Shown piece after piece: positions 1 through 8,793 of a DNA stretch of 30,169 nucleotides. The first letter of the stretch is position 1, and every line of letters starts with the position of its first letter. Source of the stretch: CAYFSC01 sp964345695 (GTDB lineage Bacteria > Bacteroidota > Rhodothermia > Rhodothermales > Salinibacteraceae); assembly GCA_964345695.1 (NCBI GenBank), contig CAYFSC010000012.1, forward strand, positions 1-30,169. Direction: 5' to 3'. The notes under the pieces are model-generated. The model was not told the origin of the DNA. It saw only the letters and a program-made list of their open reading frames with translations, and ran no database searches. The position numbers were made by a program, and so were the translations under genes.

Positions 1-1
1 C

Positions 2-1537
<1,536 letters not shown>

Positions 1538-1607
1538 CGCGTTTCTGGAGCAACGTCTTCCTGCGCACCGTCACGTCGACGTGTTCCGGCAGTGGTTGAC
1601 GCGGTGA

Positions 1608-1707
1608 AACGTTTCAACGTTGAACGTTCTCGCGCGGTGCGAGCAGACGTCCATGTTGGCGGGAAGCACGGGTCACGTGGAAAATCAAAACGCACGCAAC
1701 GCAAACA
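1608..1707 (+). repeat. AACG-heptad repeat array upstream of gltD
   Basis: The gltB-gltD spacer holds degenerate units beginning AACG, at 1608, 1616 and 1623 (steps of 8 and 7), and again at 1689 and 1698 just before the gltD start. The same unit recurs before atpH and atpG and beside der. The array is imperfect, so the evidence is the shared word and its spacing, not sequence identity. Confidence 0.5.
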
Positions 1708-1712
1708 AACCG

Positions 1713-3188
1713 ATGCCCGACCCCAAAGCCTTTCTGCATCTCCAGCGCCAGGATCTGAAGAAGCGACCCGTGGAGGAGCGGGTGAAGGACAACGATCCCG
1801 TCTATCTGCCCGTCATCGACGAGCAGGCGCAGGAGCAGTCCGAGCGGTGCATGGACTGCGGAGTGCCGTTCTGCCAGTCTGGGTGCCCACTGGGCAACCT
1901 GATTCCGGACTGGAACACGCTCGTTTCGGAAGACCGGTGGCGCGAGGCCTACGAACGGCTCAAGGCGACGAACAACTTCCCCGAGTTTACCGGGCGCATC
2001 TGCCCGGCGCCGTGTGAGTCGGCCTGCGTGGCCGGTCTCGTCGCCGACCCGGTGGCCATCGAGCAAATCGAGCAGGCCATCATCGAGCACGCCTTCCGCG
2101 AGGGATGGGTGCAGCCGGAACCGCCGGAGTCGCGCACCGGGAATCACGTGGCCGTCGTCGGCTCGGGACCGGCCGGACTCGCCTGCGCGCAGCAGCTCAA
2201 CCGCGCGGGGCACACCGTCACCGTCTACGAGCGCGACGACCAGCCCGGGGGGCTTCTCCGCTCCGGCGTGCCCGACTTCAAGCTGGAGCCGCGCATCATC
2301 GACCGGCGCATCGACCTGCTGAAGGCCGAGGGCATCCGCTTCGAATGCGGCGTGGAGGTGGGGCGCGACGTGGACGCCGCCGAGCTCCGCGCGGAGTCCG
2401 ACGCCGTCGTGCTGTGCATTGGCTCCCTCAAGCCGCGCGACCTCGACGTGCCGGGCCGCGACCTCGACGGCATCCACTTCGCCTGGCCGTACCTGCACCG
2501 CCACAGCCACGAGATCGGGAACGACGACTCACCGGATCTGGAGTACCTGCCCGACATCGACGCCGCGGGCAAGCACGTCGTGGTCCTCGGCGGCGGCGAC
2601 ACGGGGAGCGACTGCATCGGCACGGCGCACCGGCAGGGCGCAGCGTCCATCACCAACATCACGCACGGCCCGCCCCCGCCCACCGAGCGCCCGGAGGATC
2701 GCCCCTGGCCGTATACGCCCAATACGCTGCGGATCAGCATCTCGCACGAAGAGGGCGTCGACCGCGTCTGGACCACCGACGTCGTGGGCTTCGAGGGCGC
2801 CGGGCGCGTCGAGCAGATCCGGTGCATGGACGTCGAGTGGACGCGCGACGCGAACGGTCGCCGCGAGAAGCAGCGCGTGCCGGGGTCGGAGCACAGGCGC
2901 CCGGCCGACCTCGTCCTGATTGCCATCGGCTACGAAGGACCGGAAACGGATTCGCTTCTCGACCCGCTCGACGTGCACCTCGACGACCGCGGGCGTGTCG
3001 CTGCCGACGGCCATCGCGCCGTGGGCGCCGACGATGTCTTCGCGGCGGGGGATGCCGAGCGCGGGCCGTCGCTCGTCGTCTGGGCCATCTCGGACGGACG
3101 CGAGTGTGCCCGCGAGGTCGACCGGCATCTCATGGGTCAGACGACGCTCCCGACGAAGGGGACGGGCGACCTGGAAGCGGCGGCGTAA
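1713..3188 (+). CDS. gltD: Glutamate synthase small (beta) subunit, NADPH-dependent
   Basis: This 491-residue flavoprotein oxidises NADPH and passes electrons through 4Fe-4S clusters to GltB in the cytoplasm. The N-terminal ferredoxin-like domain has CMDCGVPFCQSGC (C46, C49, C54, C58) and a second group at C97, C101 and C105. The FAD-binding glycine motif GSGPAG is at 150-155, followed by ERDDQPGGLL. The NADPH-binding motif GGGDTG is at 293-298. The C-terminal FAAGDAERGPSLVVWAI is the usual closing FAD contact. The ATG at 1713 is chosen because MPDPKAFLHLQRQDLKKRP matches the family's N-terminus. A longer TTG-initiated frame from 1620 would run through the AACG repeats. Length is normal for GltD. 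No Shine-Dalgarno sequence precedes the start. Confidence 0.97.
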   Translation: MPDPKAFLHLQRQDLKKRPVEERVKDNDPVYLPVIDEQAQEQSERCMDCGVPFCQSGCPLGNLIPDWNTLVSEDRWREAYERLKATNNFPEFTGRICPAPCESACVAGLVADPVAIEQIEQAIIEHAFREGWVQPEPPESRTGNHVAVVGSGPAGLACAQQLNRAGHTVTVYERDDQPGGLLRSGVPDFKLEPRIIDRRIDLLKAEGIRFECGVEVGRDVDAAELRAESDAVVLCIGSLKPRDLDVPGRDLDGIHFAWPYLHRHSHEIGNDDSPDLEYLPDIDAAGKHVVVLGGGDTGSDCIGTAHRQGAASITNITHGPPPPTERPEDRPWPYTPNTLRISISHEEGVDRVWTTDVVGFEGAGRVEQIRCMDVEWTRDANGRREKQRVPGSEHRRPADLVLIAIGYEGPETDSLLDPLDVHLDDRGRVAADGHRAVGADDVFAAGDAERGPSLVVWAISDGRECAREVDRHLMGQTTLPTKGTGDLEAAA

Positions 3189-3410
3189 CAGGCCGTTTGC
3201 TTGCAGAATCGAGGTCCAGGGGGCGTGTGCAGAAGAACCGCCGCGTGAAAGGGAAACGAGGCGACCGTCCAGATTTACACGGAGGTCGGAAAAATATACC
3301 AATGGTCTCTCTGTGCCCCCTCTTCACCGTTCCCGTACATGTCGGCACGGCCTTTGCCCGATGATAGAGCACATCTTGAATACCGCGCCACTCATCAGCC
3401 TGCCGATTCC

Positions 3411-4265
3411 ATGTATACCATTTCTGTCATCAACCAAAAAGGAGGGGTAGGGAAGACAGTCACGACGGTGAACTTGGCCGCCGCGCTCAAAAGGAAAGGC
3501 TACAACCCGCTCGTCATCGACTACGATCCCCAGATGAACGCCACCGACTGGCTTCTGGGGCGGGAGGCCAACAAAGATGACGACACCATCTTTGACTGTC
3601 TGGCTACGTGGGACACCGCCGAGTCCGACCGCTGGAAGCTGTCGGACATCGTCCGAATGTCGAAGTCGATCGGCGTGCGCTTCGTGCCTTCCGACCCACG
3701 GATGGCCGCCGCGAGCTTCGACTCGGTCGTGGGCCGAAGCCCGGTCTTTCCGAAGCAGTTCCGCCGGCGCATCGTCGAGCTCCGCGCCACGCAGATTTCC
3801 AACAACTCGACGTACAAAGAGAAGGCCGACCTGGACTTCGATTACTGCCTGGTCGACTGTCCGCCCTCGCTGGGGCGCAGCATCGCGGCGGCACTGGCCG
3901 GCTCCGACGGGATCATCGTCCCGGTTCACGCCGATCGCTTTAGCATGCGCGGCGTCGAACAGTTGCAAGACACCGTGCGCAAGATCCGGAGCGTCCACAA
4001 CGATGGGCTCAAGATCCTGGGGCTGCTCGCCAACAACCTGGACCTGCGGTCAGGGATGGTCAAGGATATGAAGGAAAAGCTAACCACGGTCTACGAAGAC
4101 GTTCTTTTCGAGACGTGCATCCTCTGGCGATCCAAGATCAATGAGGCTGCAACCCGGGGCGACAACCTGATGAGTTATGGGACCGATTCCGACGCCGCCA
4201 GCTTCTACCTCGAACTGGCCGACGAAGTCGTGAAGCGATCCCGCATCGCCGCCGCTACCGCGTGA
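3411..4265 (+). CDS. ParA/Soj-family ATPase
   Basis: This 284-residue P-loop ATPase belongs to the deviant-Walker ParA/MinD superfamily, which positions DNA or protein cargo by cycling on the nucleoid or membrane. The deviant Walker A KGGVGKT with the signature lysine is at residues 10-16. Walker A' (IDYDPQMNAT) starts near 36, and Walker B (YCLVDCPPSLG) has Asp149. The N-terminus begins directly at the P-loop with no helix-turn-helix extension, and the length fits type Ib ParA proteins. The ATG at 3411 gives the compact MYTISVINQKGGVGKT start; an in-frame ATG at 3339 would add 24 residues without family character. A small gene follows after 24 bp, as expected for a partition or cargo pair. 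This is unlikely to be the main chromosomal parA, because no parB-like gene or cell-division context adjoins. I found no convincing iterons in the 222-bp upstream spacer. Confidence 0.88.
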   Translation: MYTISVINQKGGVGKTVTTVNLAAALKRKGYNPLVIDYDPQMNATDWLLGREANKDDDTIFDCLATWDTAESDRWKLSDIVRMSKSIGVRFVPSDPRMAAASFDSVVGRSPVFPKQFRRRIVELRATQISNNSTYKEKADLDFDYCLVDCPPSLGRSIAAALAGSDGIIVPVHADRFSMRGVEQLQDTVRKIRSVHNDGLKILGLLANNLDLRSGMVKDMKEKLTTVYEDVLFETCILWRSKINEAATRGDNLMSYGTDSDAASFYLELADEVVKRSRIAAATA

Positions 4266-4289
4266 CCACCGACCAACTCTGCAGAACTC

Positions 4290-4769
4290 ATGTCTGAAGC
4301 CAACCAAGCCACCACGCATGTCGGCGACAACATCCCGCCCTGGATGCGAGCCGTCGACGCCGACACATTGTACAACGCCAGGTCCGAGTCGTCGGGCGAA
4401 GACAGCAAGCCGCAGCGCAACGCTATGCGCTTCGTGGATCGTCGAGAGGAGGCGCGCGAGGGGGGCGATCATTCGGGGGACGCGGGCCGGTCATCCTTCG
4501 GGGAAAAGCTGACGGTCATGATGGGAGCGCCGTCGGAGCTCCCCAGGCCCCATCCGAAGCACCAGCCGAAGCCGATCGGCCCGGTCAACGCACAGGTCGA
4601 ACGCCGCCTCCGAACGGCCCTGGCCGTGCTCCAGTCGCGCTATGCCGAGGAGTGCGCTCAGAGCCTCGTGGTCGAGGTTGCCCTGCACGCGGCGCTGAAG
4701 GACCTGTGGGAGAAGGGCGAAGACAGCGGTCTCGTCCAGCGGCTGGATGCGGTTCTGCGTCGAGGATAG
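4290..4769 (+). CDS. Small ParA-partner candidate, unrecognised family
   Basis: This 159-residue protein is encoded 24 bp after the ParA-family gene and is probably co-transcribed with it. I do not recognise a family. The N-terminal ~90 residues look disordered: polar, rich in Glu/Asp/Arg/Ser, then a Pro/His/Lys stretch (PRPHPKHQPKPIGPV). The C-terminal ~60 residues look helical (QVERRLRTALAVLQSRYAEE, then SLVVEVALHAALKDLWEKG). The 'S-V-V-x-x-AL' pattern resembles the second helix of a ribbon-helix-helix domain, but I cannot confirm this. A disordered charged N-terminus plus a small helical C-terminus also fits adaptor proteins of cargo-positioning ParA systems such as McdB. By position it should be the centromere-binding or cargo-adaptor protein; that role is inference. 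Confidence 0.7.
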   Translation: MSEANQATTHVGDNIPPWMRAVDADTLYNARSESSGEDSKPQRNAMRFVDRREEAREGGDHSGDAGRSSFGEKLTVMMGAPSELPRPHPKHQPKPIGPVNAQVERRLRTALAVLQSRYAEECAQSLVVEVALHAALKDLWEKGEDSGLVQRLDAVLRRG

Positions 4770-4809
4770 ACGCGCGCCGTGTTCCGGCCCGCCCCTCACA
4801 CACAGAAAT

Positions 4810-4841
4810 CCCCGGCGCGCCAGAGGGGCGGGGCGCCGGGG
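4810..4841 (-). terminator. Candidate intrinsic terminator of tRNA-Gln
   Basis: An inverted repeat with perfect 9-bp arms (4810-4818 and 4833-4841, CCCCGGCGC/GCGCCGGGG) begins 7 bp past the tRNA-Gln 3' end. Read on the minus strand it is followed by ATTTCTGTGTGTG, a weak T-rich tail. On the plus strand no T-run follows, so it probably serves the tRNA. Confidence 0.55.
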
Positions 4842-4847
4842 AGGCAG

Positions 4848-4920
4848 CTGCCCAGGATGGATTCGAACCATCAGCCTTCCGGTCCAGAGCCGGATGCTCT
4901 GCCAATTGAGCTACTGGGCA
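4848..4920 (-). tRNA. tRNA-Gln (anticodon CTG)
   Basis: On the minus strand the sequence folds as a standard cloverleaf. The acceptor stem is TGCCCAG/CTGGGCA, the D-stem GCTC/GAGC, the anticodon stem TCCGG/CCGGA with loop CTCTGGA (anticodon CTG, reading CAG), and the T-arm is GATGG-TTCGAAT-CCATC. The discriminator base is G. The next bases are CTG, so the CCA end is not encoded and must be added by tRNA nucleotidyltransferase. Confidence 0.95.
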
Positions 4921-4970
4921 ATGCGTTCTGCACCTGATCAACGGCAGGCGGATTCGGGAAAATGCGCGGT

Positions 4971-5813
4971 TCAGTCGCTCGGTTCCGCCGAACCGTGCCG
5001 CGCGTCCAGATTGACGGATGCTTCACCGTCGCCCGCCGCCGGCACGTCGGCATCCGCCAGCGCATCGACCTCGGCCGGATCGACATTGCGCCACGCTGCG
5101 ATCTGCTCGACGATGCGGGCGCGCACCGTTCGCTGAAAGGCTGCCGCGTCGTCGACGTCCACCGACTTCGGGTCGACCGCCGGCAGAACCCGCACGCGGA
5201 TGGGATCAGGATTTGGGTCGAACCAGATGGAATGCTTCGGCAGTGCGCGCTGCGTCCCGTCGATTGCAATGGGGAGGACCGGCACGCCCTCCTTCATGGC
5301 CAGGCGGAAGGCGCCGTTCGCAAAGCGGTGCACGCGTCCGTCTCGCGAGCGGGTGCCCTCGGGGAAGAACATGACGCTGCAGTTCTTCTGCAGATAGTCC
5401 TGCGCACGCTTGAGCACATTGGCCCGGCTCTCGCGGTCTCGGCGATCCACCGGAATGTCGCCGCTCATGCGCAGCAGCCACCCGGTCACCGGGAGGCGGA
5501 ACAGCTCGGCCTTGGCCACCCACTTCATTTCCCACGGCACGCGGGCGATAATCGGCGGGTCGCCCTGCGAGAGGTGATTGCTGACGCAGATGTACGGGCG
5601 GCGCGGGTTGTCGGGAAAGGCCCCGTCGACCGTAATTTCCCAGAAGGGGTTCACGTAGGTAAGCAACCGTCCGAGAAAGCGGAGAAAGTAGCCGGTACGG
5701 TAGCGCGCCGGGTCTCGGTCGAAGAGCCAGACGAGGGCCATGAGCGGCACCCACAAAACCAGGAGCGTGCCGATCGCCAGCCACACCCACAGAGAAACGA
5801 GAACGGAGCGCAT
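4971..5813 (-). CDS. 1-acyl-sn-glycerol-3-phosphate acyltransferase (PlsC family)
   Basis: This 280-residue membrane protein is predicted to acylate lysophosphatidic acid to phosphatidic acid, the second acyl step of phospholipid synthesis. An N-terminal membrane segment covers roughly residues 5-30. The catalytic HX4D motif is NHLSQGD (His80, Asp85). The substrate-binding motif FPEGTRS is at 150-156, and PVLPIAIDGT at 178-187 is the fourth family motif. The ATG at 5813 starts just before the membrane helix; a much longer frame to 6170 lacks family character and would overlap the divergent gene. The C-terminal tail past about residue 245 is acidic, as in halophile proteins. It stands alone beside tRNA-Gln, divergent from the next gene. 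A lyso-ornithine or other acyl acceptor cannot be excluded. Confidence 0.9.
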   Translation of the reverse strand: MRSVLVSLWVWLAIGTLLVLWVPLMALVWLFDRDPARYRTGYFLRFLGRLLTYVNPFWEITVDGAFPDNPRRPYICVSNHLSQGDPPIIARVPWEMKWVAKAELFRLPVTGWLLRMSGDIPVDRRDRESRANVLKRAQDYLQKNCSVMFFPEGTRSRDGRVHRFANGAFRLAMKEGVPVLPIAIDGTQRALPKHSIWFDPNPDPIRVRVLPAVDPKSVDVDDAAAFQRTVRARIVEQIAAWRNVDPAEVDALADADVPAAGDGEASVNLDARHGSAEPSD

Positions 5814-6009
5814 GCGATTGAGAAGGAATGCGGGATCGAGCGTAATCGAGCGGGATGCTCCGTATGCCCCATCCATCGCTTTGGTTCGCAAGGCCCTGTA
5901 TGTACGACTCGCAGACGGTTCCGCATTCCGCTCGCTGCGGAAACGTCCTTCTGCGCACTGGCGTTGAGATCCGATCGATCTTCGCTCATCGGTTCCCCGT
6001 GCACTGCCC

Positions 6010-7116
6010 GTGGACACAACGATCCTCACCATTCTCGGCCTCCTCGTCTTCGCGACGATCATTGCGCTCGTGCGCGTCCACCGCCGCGACCGCTGCCTCA
6101 AGGGGGTTGACGACTTCCACGTAACGCTTGCCGAGCAGGGCGGGGACCTCACCTGGGGCCGCGCCGACATCTACTCCACCGGACTCGAAATTCAGTACCA
6201 GAGGCCGGTCACCGCACGCGAAGGTCATTTGGAGCGGTCGTTCATCTTCTACAAGGACCAGTACGGCGCGATGGAGGCGATGTACCGCTGCCCGAAGGGA
6301 CTCGACGACGAGGCGCGGACCCGGCGTGAGGCGCTCATCGAGCGGACGGCGAACCCGGGCCCCATCGGGCGCTTCGGCCGGCTGCTGCGAACGTGGATAA
6401 GCATGATTCGAGACGCCCTGGTGCAGGCCGTCAGCCTCTTCGTCGGGCTGGCCAAGACGCACGCGCCAGGGGCGGCGGTGCTCAGTTCGCAGGAGAAAAA
6501 CGTGACGGCTCTGTCCAGCGAAGTCATCGGGCACGTGGGCAATGCCTACGATCCACTGCTGGAGCAGCACCTGTTCACGCAGGTCGTCGTGGAGGTGAGG
6601 AGCAACCACACGACGCGCAACTACTGCGGCTGGCTTCAGAACTATACGGCCGACTTTCTGCTGGTGCTCGATGCCTTTGCCAACACGAGCGAAACGGCGC
6701 CACAGCCGGTACGGCCGTATGCCCCCGGCACCGAGGCGCTGCCGCAGGTCACCGTAACGATCGAGAACGGGCAGCTCCACGTGGCCAACGAGAGCACGCG
6801 AGTGTACTACGTCTCGCGGGTGACGGCCGACGCCGACGACACCGCGGAGCACCCCATCGACGCCGTGCTGCCGCCCGGCTTCGAGGCCGACATGCAGCTC
6901 CCACCCCGCCTGGAAACGGAGCCGGTCCACGTGTGGCTGGGCACGACGGACCGCATAGACATGGTGGTGCCCCGGCGCCATGCTCTGGTGCGGCACGCTG
7001 CCAAAGGCTCGAGCGATGCCTATGCCGCCGCCGGAGCTGCAGACGAGGCAGCCCGCACAGGCGCCGACGGCTCGGACCCGGGCCACAGTCGCGCCACAGA
7101 GGCGACCGCAGACTGA
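6010..7116 (+). CDS. Conserved-looking membrane-anchored protein of unknown function
   Basis: I do not recognise this 368-residue protein. It starts with GTG at 6010 and has one N-terminal hydrophobic segment (about residues 4-24, ILTILGLLVFATIIALV) followed by basic residues, so the body is probably cytoplasmic. Residues 30-85 contain GGDLTWGRADIYSTGLEIQY and SFIFYKDQYGAMEAMYR. The middle is helical, with a moderately hydrophobic patch (ALVQAVSLFVGLAK) that might be membrane-associated. The last ~40 residues are Ala/Asp/Glu-rich and low-complexity. It is divergent from the PlsC-type gene across a 196-bp spacer and convergent with the dCTP-deaminase-like gene 60 bp away. Codon and amino-acid use match the neighbours, so it looks like a real resident gene. 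Confidence 0.75.
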   Translation: MDTTILTILGLLVFATIIALVRVHRRDRCLKGVDDFHVTLAEQGGDLTWGRADIYSTGLEIQYQRPVTAREGHLERSFIFYKDQYGAMEAMYRCPKGLDDEARTRREALIERTANPGPIGRFGRLLRTWISMIRDALVQAVSLFVGLAKTHAPGAAVLSSQEKNVTALSSEVIGHVGNAYDPLLEQHLFTQVVVEVRSNHTTRNYCGWLQNYTADFLLVLDAFANTSETAPQPVRPYAPGTEALPQVTVTIENGQLHVANESTRVYYVSRVTADADDTAEHPIDAVLPPGFEADMQLPPRLETEPVHVWLGTTDRIDMVVPRRHALVRHAAKGSSDAYAAAGAADEAARTGADGSDPGHSRATEATAD

Positions 7117-7176
7117 CCGCGGCGGCCTGTCCCGCCAGCGGCCCAGCAGGACCTCCGCTGCCTGCCCGGCCGCTGT

Positions 7177-7617
7177 CTACTCGATGGTGAGGCGCGACAC
7201 CCGGCAGTTTTCCTTCAGGCGGCACCCCATCCGGCTCACAAGCAGCAGTGTTTCCAGCGGGTCGTGGCTGCCGTGGAGCGTAAACGCGGGGTGGTAGGCC
7301 CCAGCGTGGAGCGTGCGCTGTAGTGGTGCCACTGTGGCCCGCCGGCCCTCGCCGAGGGCCAGCGACTCGTTGTAGCGGATCACGTACGCGCCCTCTTCCA
7401 GCGTCCACCACGCATAGTCATCGTCTGGATCGTCGAGCACTGGAGACAGCTTCTCGCGCGGTGCTGACTCAAACTCGCTGCCCCCGAAGTCCAGTTGGCC
7501 GTGTCCCATGGTGCGGAAGACCGCATCCACCGTCAGATCCACGCCATCGGGAGCGCGCTGGGTATCGAGGTGCACAAGGCCATCGAGATGATCGGCAACG
7601 TCGTCGGAAGAGAGCAT
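7177..7617 (-). CDS. dCTP deaminase/dUTPase-superfamily-like protein
   Basis: This 146-residue protein has the pattern I associate with short, haloarchaeal-type proteins annotated as dCTP deaminase. Its features are GVDLTV at 25-30, LDFGGSEFE at 42-50, an acidic DDPDDDYAWW stretch, YVIRYNESL at 78-86, HAGAYHP at 104-110, and a closing GCRLKENCRVSRL from about residue 131. The trimeric dCTP deaminase/dUTPase fold handles deoxynucleotide triphosphates and limits uracil in DNA. The usual catalytic Asp of the AG-x-x-DPG-x-x-G motif is not obvious, because the equivalent segment reads AGAYHPAF. Activity is therefore uncertain. Another role for the fold, such as a regulator or non-catalytic subunit, is possible. 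It is divergent from the ATP synthase operon. Confidence 0.75.
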   Translation of the reverse strand: MLSSDDVADHLDGLVHLDTQRAPDGVDLTVDAVFRTMGHGQLDFGGSEFESAPREKLSPVLDDPDDDYAWWTLEEGAYVIRYNESLALGEGRRATVAPLQRTLHAGAYHPAFTLHGSHDPLETLLLVSRMGCRLKENCRVSRLTIE

Positions 7618-7813
7618 GGCACACCGTCGGTTCCTGGCGAAAGGTCAGCGTTCGGCAGTCAGCAATGGATTCTCTAAATGCGAAGCACGAGCGAGCGTTC
7701 GGTAAGGCAAGGGCGGCGCCCCAGGAATCAAAAGCGGAGCCGAGGGGTGTGAGGATACGGTCTTGCCGTCGCCCGTGTCCGAACCCGATGGTGCCGCGAC
7801 GCCTCCCAATCTT

Positions 7814-8185
7814 ATGACGCACGCATCGCCGTACGACGAGTCCGATCCCCCGACCGAGAGCGCCGAACCGTCGGGCATGCTGTCCGACTGGTCGAGTGCG
7901 CTGCGGGACGTGGCCCCGTTTCTCGATCTGGGGTGGCGCATCGCGGCGACCGTCGCGCTGCCCCCGCTGCTCGGGTACGCCCTTGACGCGTGGCTGGGCA
8001 CGCTGCCCTGGGGGGTGCTCGTGGGCGCGGCCCTCGGGCTGTTGGGGACCGGCCTCCTGCTCGTGCACCTGGGACCGGAGATGAAACGCCGCCACGAGCG
8101 CCGGGAGCGCGATGCGTCCGCCCCAGCCAACGACACGGAGACCAGGGGGCAGGACCGGGCAAACGGCGTCCCTGATTCAGAATGA
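7814..8185 (+). CDS. AtpZ/AtpI-like small membrane protein at the head of the ATP synthase operon
   Basis: This 123-residue protein has two hydrophobic helices, LGWRIAATVALPPLLGYALDAWL and WGVLVGAALGLLGTGLLLVHL, joined by a short Leu-Pro-Trp turn. That is the two-helix plan of the AtpZ/ATPase_gene1 family found just upstream of F-type ATP synthase genes. Both tails are charged; the N-terminal one is acidic and the C-terminal one basic then acidic. Family members are proposed to aid c-ring assembly or divalent-cation supply. The ATG at 7814 is preferred over a TTG at 7763, because it begins close to the acidic tail and avoids a low-quality extension. No Shine-Dalgarno sequence is present. It is probably the first gene of the operon, whose promoter would lie in the 196-bp divergent spacer. 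Confidence 0.8.
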   Translation: MTHASPYDESDPPTESAEPSGMLSDWSSALRDVAPFLDLGWRIAATVALPPLLGYALDAWLGTLPWGVLVGAALGLLGTGLLLVHLGPEMKRRHERRERDASAPANDTETRGQDRANGVPDSE

Positions 8186-8375
8186 AGACGGGCTAGATGG
8201 AGGATGTGTGTAAAAACAAAGTACAAGGAAAGAATGTAAAACTGTTTCATTCACATTTCACTGCTTCTCATAAGTCGCTGGATCCCAGCCACCGTAGCTT
8301 CATTTCCGCAATGCGTGTCGATGCAGGTACGCCCCGCCTTTCCGTGTTCTGCCCGAGGCGAACGATGGCAAACCG

Positions 8376-8705
8376 ATGACGGAGCCGTGGTGGACAGGGG
8401 TTTTGGCCGGGGCTGTCGTCGTCGGAATCTACGCCGGGCTGCGCCGCTGGGTGCGCCACCTGGCACGTCGTGCCGATGACACGCAGCGCGCACTCCGGCT
8501 CACGATCGGAGGCATGGTCGTGCGCATGGTTGCAGTGCTCGGGCTCGCTGCGCTTCTGCTTGCAACGGCCCCCATGCACCAAGCGGCGTTCGGTGCTACC
8601 CTCGCGGGGGGGCTGGTGCTGAGCATGATTGCCGAACTGGCCCGAGGGGGGCACGCGTCGGCGTCGCGCTCGGGAGACGCATCCGACACCGCACACCATT
8701 GCTGA
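8376..8705 (+). CDS. Second small membrane protein of the ATP synthase operon, AtpI-like
   Basis: This 109-residue protein has about three hydrophobic segments: WWTGVLAGAVVVGIYAGL, then MVVRMVAVLGLAALLLATAP, then FGATLAGGLVLSMIAELA. Between the first two is a basic, amphipathic loop. I assign it as an ATP synthase I-chain-like protein mainly from size, topology and its place directly before atpB; the sequence similarity I can see is weak. The upstream 190-bp spacer is unusually A+T-rich around 8205-8290 and may hold a second promoter for the F1Fo genes. The ATG at 8376 fits the first helix. Confidence 0.7.
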   Translation: MTEPWWTGVLAGAVVVGIYAGLRRWVRHLARRADDTQRALRLTIGGMVVRMVAVLGLAALLLATAPMHQAAFGATLAGGLVLSMIAELARGGHASASRSGDASDTAHHC

Positions 8706-8793
8706 GGCGACACCCTTGGAAGCCCTGTGCTCTCGAGGAAGACGGCCCGCTCCGTGGCGCCTCTCAACCAATGTTTGTTCTGCAGAGCGTATT

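Noticed and set aside
3189..3410. parS-like iterons upstream of the ParA gene
   Set aside because: Only short, irregular similarities such as GGTCCAG were seen; no regular repeat.
4848..4920. Integrated element bounded by a tRNA-Gln att duplication
   Set aside because: No second copy of the tRNA 3' end and no integrase gene in the window.
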